Source of the DNA: an uncultured Clostridia bacterium | Lineage (GTDB): Bacteria; Bacillota; Clostridia; Lachnospirales; CAG-274 | Reading direction: 5' to 3' | DNA length: 5,393 nucleotides | Assembly (NCBI GenBank): GCA_946630405.1 | Contig: CAMOYW010000098.1 | Span: 1-5,393, forward strand | Shown here: positions 1 through 5,141 of the stretch, one piece after another | Layout of the letters: every line of letters begins with the position of its first letter | Numbering within the stretch: the first letter of the stretch is position 1 | Made by a program: the position numbers and the translations under genes | Notes under the pieces: generated by a model | The model's input: only the letters and a program-made list of their open reading frames with translations | Told to the model about the DNA's origin: nothing | Database searches by the model: none

Positions 1-12
1 TAATTCTTGTTA

Positions 13-777
13 TTATCGCTTTTTGTAAATGACAAGTTCGGGGTTCTTTCCGCCTTTTTCATAGGTGCAGACCAGAATAAAATCCATATTCGCCAGCACG
101 CCGAAGCAGCGTTCATCTCCGAACTCGCTTTCAAGCTGATTGCCAAGATAGGTCGTGTTATCGTCAAGAAATTTTGCGGTATTCCCATTCGGCAATATGT
201 AGGATAGATTGACATAGCTGCCCACAAGAGCATTCAGCTTATTGAGTTTCGGCATACCCTCGATCTGCAATGAGTTGATCTCGGCGATCAGCTTTTGCTT
301 GAACTTTTCAAACTCCCCACCGTCCGAAAGCTGATCATATCGCTTCCAGTAGTCAAGCTGCGGCAGAGTTGCTTTCAGATATTCTCTGACTTCTTCCTCG
401 GAATGTTCGGCGCTTACCATGTTTTTTACGCATATCTCGATCAGGTCATCCATATTGCTGTACATATATTTACCGTCGGAATAGCACCATTTGCAGTAGT
501 CCTCGTTAAGTGAGCCGTCTTTCTCGTGACTGATAATGCTATCGTCAAGAGGCATACCACAGCACTGACAGATCAGCTTTCTCGGAGAACCCAGCAGCGT
601 ATTGATGGACACATCAAACAGTTCAGAAAGTAATTTCAGCGTTTCCGTATTCGGGACTGTTTCACCTGTTTCCCAGCGGCTTACTGCCTGCCGTGTAACA
701 AAGATTCGGTTTGCAAGTGCTTCCTGTGACATACCGCTCTTTATTCGCAGTTCTTGAATTATATTTTTTGTTTCCAT
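13..777 (-). CDS. XRE-family transcriptional regulator with zinc-ribbon domain
   Basis: This 254-residue protein is a probable cytoplasmic DNA-binding regulator. Residues about 6-62 form an XRE/Cro-type helix-turn-helix, with the typical run SQEALANRI then TRQAVSRWETGE and a closing LLSELFDVSINTLLG. Residues about 68-130 form a putative zinc ribbon: C70-x2-C73 (with an extra C72) followed by GMPL, then C95-x2-C98 in YCKWCYSDG, a pattern seen in clostridial HTH plus zinc-ribbon proteins. The remaining 120 or so residues end in a conserved-looking segment (about 173-254, with LNALVGSYVNL and FLDDNTTYLGNQLE) that I cannot assign; it could be a ligand or partner domain. The start is supported by a strong site, AGAGGTGA at 789-782, just upstream of the ATG. 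The gene diverges from the ABC importer operon, so it may control that operon or itself. Neither target is shown by the sequence. Confidence 0.9.
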   Translation of the reverse strand: METKNIIQELRIKSGMSQEALANRIFVTRQAVSRWETGETVPNTETLKLLSELFDVSINTLLGSPRKLICQCCGMPLDDSIISHEKDGSLNEDYCKWCYSDGKYMYSNMDDLIEICVKNMVSAEHSEEEVREYLKATLPQLDYWKRYDQLSDGGEFEKFKQKLIAEINSLQIEGMPKLNKLNALVGSYVNLSYILPNGNTAKFLDDNTTYLGNQLESEFGDERCFGVLANMDFILVCTYEKGGKNPELVIYKKR

Positions 778-797
778 ATTATCACCTCTTCTATATC

Positions 798-827
798 ATA
801 ATACATATCATAACATTACACAAGCAA
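798..827 (-). promoter_or_regulatory. Candidate proximal promoter of the XRE regulator
   Basis: Read on the minus strand, TTGCTT (827-822) lies 18 bp before TATTAT (803-798), with a TG upstream of the -10. It would start transcription about 15-20 nt before the regulator's ribosome binding site. The -35 half is weak, and a better promoter lies further upstream at 912-940, so the two may be alternatives. The -35 lies inside the inverted repeat at 821-841. Confidence 0.4.
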
Positions 828-841
828 CCGTCTGTTGCTTG
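821..841. repeat. 21-bp inverted repeat, possible operator
   Basis: CAAGCAAC (821-828) and GTTGCTTG (834-841) are perfect 8-bp inverted arms around CGTCT. The repeat covers the -35 of the proximal promoter candidate of the XRE gene. Its size and symmetry would suit a dimeric HTH protein, so autoregulation is a reasonable guess. It could equally be an RNA hairpin in a transcript started at the upstream minus-strand promoter. Confidence 0.5.
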
Positions 842-911
842 CATGCCGTCCAACTTCGACAATAAGCCTCTGCTTTCTTCCGCCCTTTTTTAATCATAAA
901 CACTAATAAAT

Positions 912-940
912 ATGATAACATATTTAACCTTTATTATCAA
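912..940 (-). promoter_or_regulatory. Candidate distal promoter of the XRE regulator
   Basis: On the minus strand, TTGATA (940-935) is separated by 17 bp from TATCAT (917-912), and a TG one base before the -10 makes it an extended -10. This is the best minus-strand promoter match in the intergenic region. Transcription would start near 905 and give the regulator a leader of about 128 nt that includes the 821-841 inverted repeat. Confidence 0.5.
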
Positions 941-980
941 TTATTATTCTTTGTATTTTGCGTTGTTTCAAGAAAATCGG

Positions 981-1009
981 TTGCTGTCTTATGTGTTATA
1001 TGCTATAAT
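981..1009 (+). promoter_or_regulatory. Candidate main promoter of the ABC importer operon
   Basis: TTGCTG (981-986), a 17-bp spacer and a consensus TATAAT (1004-1009) preceded by TGC form an extended -10 promoter of the vegetative sigma factor type. The predicted start near 1016 leaves a leader of about 233 nt before the ATG at 1249. A second TATAAT at 1187-1192 lacks a recognisable -35 and sits inside a hairpin, so I prefer this one. Confidence 0.6.
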
Positions 1010-1020
1010 TGTGTAAATAA

Positions 1021-1128
1021 ATGTTTTACTTGGGAACGAAAAGACGGAGTCGGTGTTTGTCAGATAAGCTTTATGTCGAAGATGAGTTTTATCGGCTGTG
1101 TGGGAGGCACATTTACGACTTGCTTTAA
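1021..1128 (+). CDS. Possible 35-codon small ORF in the operon leader
   Basis: An ATG-initiated frame of 35 codons begins about 5 nt after the predicted transcription start and ends in TAA. It has no Shine-Dalgarno sequence, so translation would have to be leaderless. The peptide holds five Arg, two Lys and one His, including the cluster KRRSR near the N-terminus. Beyond the stop, the same frame stays open for 20 more codons to 1191. It could be a leader peptide, a gene remnant or chance; chance is the most likely. Confidence 0.15.
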   Translation: MFYLGTKRRSRCLSDKLYVEDEFYRLCGRHIYDLL

Positions 1129-1149
1129 CCGGATGTTTTATGTGTCGTT

Positions 1150-1225
1150 CGTTTTCCTTTTGTGTATAAAGCGTTTTGGAAAACGGTATAATTGAAGTGA
1201 TATAAACCGTTTTTTATTATATTTT
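1150..1225 (+). promoter_or_regulatory. Candidate terminator/antiterminator pair (attenuator)
   Basis: AAAACGGT (1180-1187) pairs perfectly with ACCGTTTT (1206-1213). The stem can extend by two G-U pairs and one A-U pair and is followed by a T-rich tail to 1225, which resembles a weak intrinsic terminator 8 nt before the ribosome binding site. The same segment, as GGAAAACG (1178-1185), also pairs perfectly with CGTTTTCC (1150-1157). The two stems share 1180-1185 and exclude each other. The stems are short and A-U rich, so the case is suggestive only. Confidence 0.35.
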
Positions 1226-1248
1226 CATCAATAAGAAAGGATAAGGAT

Positions 1249-3594
1249 ATGAGGAAAGGGAAAATACGAATTTTTGCATTTGTTACGGCGCTTTTAACGA
1301 TCCTCTCAAATGTGCTTTTGTCTGTATGTTTTTCGGAGCAAAAAAATGAAGAGGACAAAAGTTCCGTACACTGGCAGGACTATATCGGGAAAAGAATAGG
1401 TACGATCACGGGTACGCCGCTTGAGACCATAGCTATTGAAAACTTTAAGGGAAGTCCCATACTTTATTTTAACAACTATTCCGACCTGAGTGCGGCTTTG
1501 CTTTCGGGAAATATCGATGCTTATGTAGCGGATGAGGCGCAAATAAAAACCGTGCACTATGAACAGCCGCTTATCAGCTATATCCCCGAGCATTTTACTT
1601 CTGCGGACTATGCCTTTGCTTTCAGGAAAAACGACCCCGAATCGGCTGCCTTATGTGCCGAGTTTAACGCCTTTCTTGCAAAAATAAGAGCCGATGGTAC
1701 TTTTGCAAAGATAGAAGAAACATGGCTCGGCACGGATGAAACCCTCAAAGTTGTAGATATGAGCGGACTTACGGGAAAAAACGGAAGCATAAATATTGCT
1801 ACCACCTCCACAGATATGCCGTGGTCATATATAAAGGATAATAAAAATGTAGGCTATGATATCGACCTGATCGTCCGTTTTTGTCGTGAGAAAGGGTATT
1901 CTCTTAAAATAACCGATGTAGACTTTGCAGGAAGAATACCTGCCGTACAATCGGGCAAATGTGATTTTTCCACAGATATGAATGTTACTCTCGAAAGAGC
2001 TGAAGAGGTGCTTTTCTCCAACCCCACAGCAGGCGGTGGCGCAGTGCTGGCGGTAAAGACTGCCGACCTGGGAAAAGAAGCCCCCGCTGTCGAAGGAAGT
2101 TCTCCCGAATATACTTCCTTTGAAGAACTAAACGGGAAAACGATCTCGATGATCACGGGGGCACCCTTTGCGAATCTTATATCTTCTAAGGTCAAAAATG
2201 TAAAAGAATTCACATATTTTCAGACCGTGCCAGATATGATGCTGGGTGTAAAAAGCGGGAAAACGGATGCGGGACTTATAAACAATGCGATTGCGACTCT
2301 TATCGTGAATAAAGATCGCTCGATCGCTGCTTTTCCCGAACCCGTTGGGGAATCCCACTTCGGGTTTGGCTTTGCAAAAGGAGATAAAAGAGTCGAACTT
2401 TGGCAGAAAGCTTACGATTCCATACCGCAGTCAAAAAAAGATGAGATTTGGGATAAATGGACAGGTGCCGATGAAAGTGTAAAAACTGTGCCCGTTCAGG
2501 ACTGGCCGGGTAAAAACGGTACCGTGACAGTTGCAGCCTGCGATAATCTTGAGCCTGCAAGCTATATGAATACCGAAAAAGAGCTTCTCGGATTTGATAT
2601 AGAAATATTACTTACCATTGCCAAAGAGCTGGATGTACATGTCGATTTCGTACCTATGGATTTTTCGGCGGTCTTATCATCTATTTCCGCGGGAAAGGCA
2701 GATATAGCATGCGGTTCCATCATAATTTCCGATGAAAGAGAAGAAATAATGGATTTTGTGATATATCATCCTGCATCATTCGTTTTTATCGTGCGTGCGG
2801 CAAATTCCTCCGTACAGGGTGTGACGACAGATAATATCGCCGATAAGCTCGAAGGTAACAACTTTGAAACATTCTGCTCTTCATTAAAAGTCAGCTTTGA
2901 AAAAACGTTCATTCGAGAAGAGCGATATAAGCTTTTTGTTTCGGGTATAGTTACAACGCTGCTCATCACGGTTTTATCTATTATTTTCGGCACACTGCTC
3001 GGCTTTTTTGGATTTATGACATGCCGAAACGGAAACAGGGCAGCAAATGCCCTGGCGAAATTTTTCACATGGCTTATAGGCGGTATGCCCGTAGTCGTAC
3101 TGCTTATGATACTTTACTATATTATATTCGCAAAATCGCAAATATCGGGTTCTGTTGTATCTGTTATAGCTTTTACTCTTGTTTTCGGCTCTTCCGTGTT
3201 TGAAATGATAAGAGCGGGAGTAGGTACTGTTGACAGAGGTCAAACCGAGGCTGCGCTTTCACTGGGCTATGGAGATATACGAGCCTTTTTCCGCATTGTT
3301 TTACCGCAGGCGCTTCCGCACTTTTTACCGAGATATAAGGCGGAAATAGTAGCCTTAATAAAGGCAACGGCTGTTGTGGGCTATATAGCGGTACAGGATC
3401 TGACTAAAATGGGAGATGTTGTAAGAGGAAGAACATACGAGGCATTTTTCCCTCTCATTGCCGTAGCGGTAATATATTTTGTTCTTGCCGGCATTCTTAC
3501 CTCTATCGTAGGCAAACTGGAAGTAGGCGTAGATCCGAAAAGGAGAAAAAGAGAAAGCATTTTGAAAGGAGTGAACACCGATGATCGAGCTTAA
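1249..3594 (+). CDS. ABC importer: fused solute-binding domains and amino-acid-type permease
   Basis: This 781-residue protein combines substrate capture and membrane passage for a polar-amino-acid-type (PAAT/HAAT) importer. Residues 8-27 form a hydrophobic signal or anchor; LSVC at 24-27 is a poor lipobox because of the Val before Cys. Residues 43-517 are SBP_bac_3-type lobes in the order II (43-160), I (179-270), II (288-405), I (424-517), with GKNG linkers at 176-179 and 421-424. Carboxylate-binding Arg candidates are R250 (TLERAEEVLFS) and R497 (SDEREEIMDF). Residues about 562-755 are the permease, with about five membrane spans (564-590, 603-628, 632-655, 694-716, 733-754) and an EAA loop at 667-686 (EAALSLG to IVLP). 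The start is set by AAAGGA (1236-1241), 7 nt before ATG. Substrate is unknown; basic or other polar amino acids are possible. It overlaps the ATPase gene by 14 nt. Confidence 0.92.
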   Translation: MRKGKIRIFAFVTALLTILSNVLLSVCFSEQKNEEDKSSVHWQDYIGKRIGTITGTPLETIAIENFKGSPILYFNNYSDLSAALLSGNIDAYVADEAQIKTVHYEQPLISYIPEHFTSADYAFAFRKNDPESAALCAEFNAFLAKIRADGTFAKIEETWLGTDETLKVVDMSGLTGKNGSINIATTSTDMPWSYIKDNKNVGYDIDLIVRFCREKGYSLKITDVDFAGRIPAVQSGKCDFSTDMNVTLERAEEVLFSNPTAGGGAVLAVKTADLGKEAPAVEGSSPEYTSFEELNGKTISMITGAPFANLISSKVKNVKEFTYFQTVPDMMLGVKSGKTDAGLINNAIATLIVNKDRSIAAFPEPVGESHFGFGFAKGDKRVELWQKAYDSIPQSKKDEIWDKWTGADESVKTVPVQDWPGKNGTVTVAACDNLEPASYMNTEKELLGFDIEILLTIAKELDVHVDFVPMDFSAVLSSISAGKADIACGSIIISDEREEIMDFVIYHPASFVFIVRAANSSVQGVTTDNIADKLEGNNFETFCSSLKVSFEKTFIREERYKLFVSGIVTTLLITVLSIIFGTLLGFFGFMTCRNGNRAANALAKFFTWLIGGMPVVVLLMILYYIIFAKSQISGSVVSVIAFTLVFGSSVFEMIRAGVGTVDRGQTEAALSLGYGDIRAFFRIVLPQALPHFLPRYKAEIVALIKATAVVGYIAVQDLTKMGDVVRGRTYEAFFPLIAVAVIYFVLAGILTSIVGKLEVGVDPKRRKRESILKGVNTDDRA

Positions 3595-4675
3595 AGGTAT
3601 CACAAAGCAATACAGGGGTGTAACACCCCTTAAAGATGTATCCGTTACCGTAAACGAAGGTGATGTGATCTCGGTGATAGGTCCTTCGGGTGCGGGTAAA
3701 TCCACTCTTATCCGTTGTATCAACCTTCTTGAAAAACCCACATCAGGGCAGATAATATTTAACGGAGAAGATATAACGGCAAAGGGTTACAATGTAAAAA
3801 AAGCAAGACGGAAAATGGGCATGGTATTTCAATCCTTTAATCTGTTCGGGCATCTGACCGTAATAGAAAATTTGATGCTTGCACCCATGGATCTGCTGAA
3901 AATAACAAAACAGGAAGCTTACGATAAAGGTATGAAGCTCCTTCACATGGTCGGAGTTGCCGATAAGGCGCTCTCCTACCCCGATGAACTGTCCGGCGGA
4001 CAAAAGCAAAGAGTTGCCATAGCGCGTACACTTGCCATGGAGCCCGAGCTGATATTGCTTGATGAGCCCACAAGTGCATTAGACCCCACTATGGTGGCAG
4101 AAGTCCAATCGGTAATAAGAGATTTGGCAAACAGCGGTAAAACAATGATGATAGTCACTCATGAAATGAGCTTTGCAAGAGCGATATCAAACCGCGTGTT
4201 TTATATAGACGAGGGCGGTATTTATGAAGAAGGAACGCCCGAAGAGATATTTGACGCTCCTAAAAAGGATAAAACCCGTCGTTTCATTAAACAGCTTAAA
4301 GTATTTGAAGTATTGATAGACAGCCGCGATCACGACTTTATCGGTTTCGGCTCGCAGCTTGACCTCTATCTTATTCAAAATGAGGTGCCGTCGGAGTGTA
4401 AATACCGCATAAAGCTTGCCATTGAAGAACTTGTTCAACAGATATTATTACCGCATATGTCATTGCCCCATATAAGGCTCAGGCTCGAATATTCCATGAA
4501 GGATGAACACAGCGTGATAACCGCAATGTACAAGGGTAATAAATTTGATATTTCGGATACCGATAACGTGCTCTCTCTTAAGATCTTAAGAAGCACGGCT
4601 GAAAATATAGTCTACGAATATGACGCTTCTGCCGATGAACCCAATAAGGTTACGGTAATGATAAAAACAAACTAA
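3581..4675 (+). CDS. Amino-acid-type ABC importer ATPase with extra C-terminal domain
   Basis: This 364-residue cytoplasmic subunit hydrolyses ATP to drive the importer encoded just upstream. Residues 1-240 are a complete HisP/GlnQ-type ATPase: Walker A GPSGAGKST (34-42), Q-loop Q84, signature LSGGQ (137-141), Walker B LILLDEP (157-163), D-loop SALD (165-168) and switch H194. Relatives usually end near residue 240-250; here about 120 residues follow. This tail resembles an RsbW-type GHKL (HATPase_c_2) domain: IKLAIEELVQQI (277-288) resembles an N-box, YKGNKFDISD (317-326) a G1 box, and a closing strand NKVTVMIK (355-362) fits the fold's end. The usual Asn, Asp and Gly ligands are absent, so it may be a regulatory pseudo-ATPase. 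AAAGGAG (3565-3571) lies in the upstream gene, and the 14-nt overlap points to translational coupling. Confidence 0.95.
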   Translation: MIELKGITKQYRGVTPLKDVSVTVNEGDVISVIGPSGAGKSTLIRCINLLEKPTSGQIIFNGEDITAKGYNVKKARRKMGMVFQSFNLFGHLTVIENLMLAPMDLLKITKQEAYDKGMKLLHMVGVADKALSYPDELSGGQKQRVAIARTLAMEPELILLDEPTSALDPTMVAEVQSVIRDLANSGKTMMIVTHEMSFARAISNRVFYIDEGGIYEEGTPEEIFDAPKKDKTRRFIKQLKVFEVLIDSRDHDFIGFGSQLDLYLIQNEVPSECKYRIKLAIEELVQQILLPHMSLPHIRLRLEYSMKDEHSVITAMYKGNKFDISDTDNVLSLKILRSTAENIVYEYDASADEPNKVTVMIKTN

Positions 4676-4686
4676 ATCCGAAAATA

Positions 4687-4722
4687 GGGGACAGGGGAAG
4701 CTTTCTTCTGTCCTTTCTCTTT
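4687..4722 (+). terminator. Probable intrinsic terminator of the ABC importer operon
   Basis: GGACAG (4689-4694) pairs with CTGTCC (4708-4713), and G-U and G-C pairs extend the stem inward. TTTCTCTTT (4714-4722) follows directly. It begins about 12 nt after the ATPase stop codon, the usual place for an operon terminator. The T-tract is interrupted by two C residues, so it may be leaky. Confidence 0.6.
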
Positions 4723-4726
4723 GTCG

Positions 4727-4764
4727 CAGGGGGTGTAAAAAAACTTGTTTTTTTACACCCCCTG
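4727..4764. repeat. Perfect 17-bp-arm palindrome with CTTG loop
   Basis: CAGGGGGTGTAAAAAAA (4727-4743) and TTTTTTTACACCCCCTG (4748-4764) are perfect inverted arms around CTTG. G-C pairs are at the base and A-T pairs next to the loop, the reverse of a normal intrinsic terminator, and no T-run follows. An alternative small hairpin, ACCCC/GGGGT (4757-4761 with 4766-4770), overlaps its right arm. It could be a dispersed extragenic palindrome, a second transcription stop, or a 3'-end RNA-stabilising structure. Confidence 0.85.
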
Positions 4765-5085
4765 AGGGGTCTTATTACGGGTTTGTCAAGTTCCGCATCC
4801 AAGGGATATATGTTCGTCATTTATAATAAACATATATATACCTTAAATTCTTCCTCTTCATACAGCATTATCTTTGATTACAATAATTTCGTTTTTGCTT
4901 TCATCTTTAATATGACTTTGAAAGCCTTGATATGACATGTTTTGAATTTGAAAATCAATTAAGTCACAAAATCACGGAAGATTTTTAAATAAATTTTTAC
5001 AAGAATAAAAGCACTATTATACTCTTTTGTATTATTTCATTCTACCTCACCGCGTATCTACAACATGAAAGCTGATTTTGCAATA
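4765..5085. other. AT-rich intergenic stretch without a convincing gene
   Basis: No open frame with a ribosome binding site is present on either strand. On the minus strand, 4974-4858 holds a stop-to-stop frame of 38 codons (26 from the ATG at 4938-4936) whose translation looks protein-like, with DESKNEIIVIKDNAV at its end. It has no ribosome binding site, and further stops lie upstream, so at best it is a decayed gene remnant. The imperfect AT-rich inverted repeat at about 4804-4842 is expected in such sequence. Confidence 0.5.
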
Positions 5086-5133
5086 ATAATACAGCCTTCA
5101 ACTTTTATATTATAATGCAGAAGGCTGTATTAT
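5086..5133 (-). terminator. Hairpin terminator of the right-edge minus-strand gene
   Basis: ATAATACAGCCTTC (5086-5099) and GAAGGCTGTATTAT (5120-5133) are perfect 14-bp inverted arms around a 20-nt loop. The structure begins 8 nt after the stop codon of the minus-strand gene at 5142-5393. On that strand the stem ends in an AT-rich run (TATTATTATTG) rather than a clean U-tract, so termination efficiency is uncertain. No plus-strand gene is near enough for it to serve. Confidence 0.6.
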
Positions 5134-5141
5134 ATAATTAC

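Larger units (their letters stand above)
1016..1248 (+). other. Long 5' leader of the ABC importer operon
   Basis: This is the untranslated stretch between the predicted transcription start and the permease fusion gene. I find none of the riboswitch cores I looked for (T-box GGTGGAACCGCG-type sequence, SAM, lysine, cobalamin, c-di-GMP-I). It holds a 35-codon open frame (1021-1128) and, at its end, two competing hairpins (1150-1185 and 1180-1213). A leader of this length before an amino-acid-type importer suggests regulation after initiation, but that is inference. Confidence 0.4.

Noticed and set aside
808..897. 29-codon minus-strand ORF between the distal promoter candidate and the XRE gene
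   Set aside because: It has no Shine-Dalgarno sequence, and its composition follows the inverted repeat it spans. The ATG lies only about 8 nt from the predicted transcription start. Most likely chance.
1187..1192. Perfect TATAAT as a promoter closer to the permease fusion gene
   Set aside because: No acceptable -35 at 16-18 bp spacing (the positions read TATAAA, GTATAA or TGTATA) and no TG extension. It falls in the loop region of the attenuator-like hairpin. The promoter at 981-1009 is better.
1306..1332. Lipoprotein signal (lipobox) at the N-terminus of the permease fusion
   Set aside because: LSVC has Val just before the Cys, where Gly, Ala or Ser is expected. The hydrophobic segment is more likely a plain signal or membrane anchor.
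1854..2213. 119-residue minus-strand frame inside the permease fusion gene
   Set aside because: It is a shadow frame of a clearly homologous gene on the plus strand. Its Ser/Pro-rich translation resembles no family.
4768..4829. 15-codon minus-strand ORF starting near 4829
   Set aside because: It is very short, with only a weak AAGG before the ATG and no neighbouring gene to pair with.
4804..4842. AT-rich inverted repeat with ATATGTT and AACATAT arms
   Set aside because: It is imperfect, made mostly of alternating A and T, and near no gene end. Such matches are expected by chance in this DNA.
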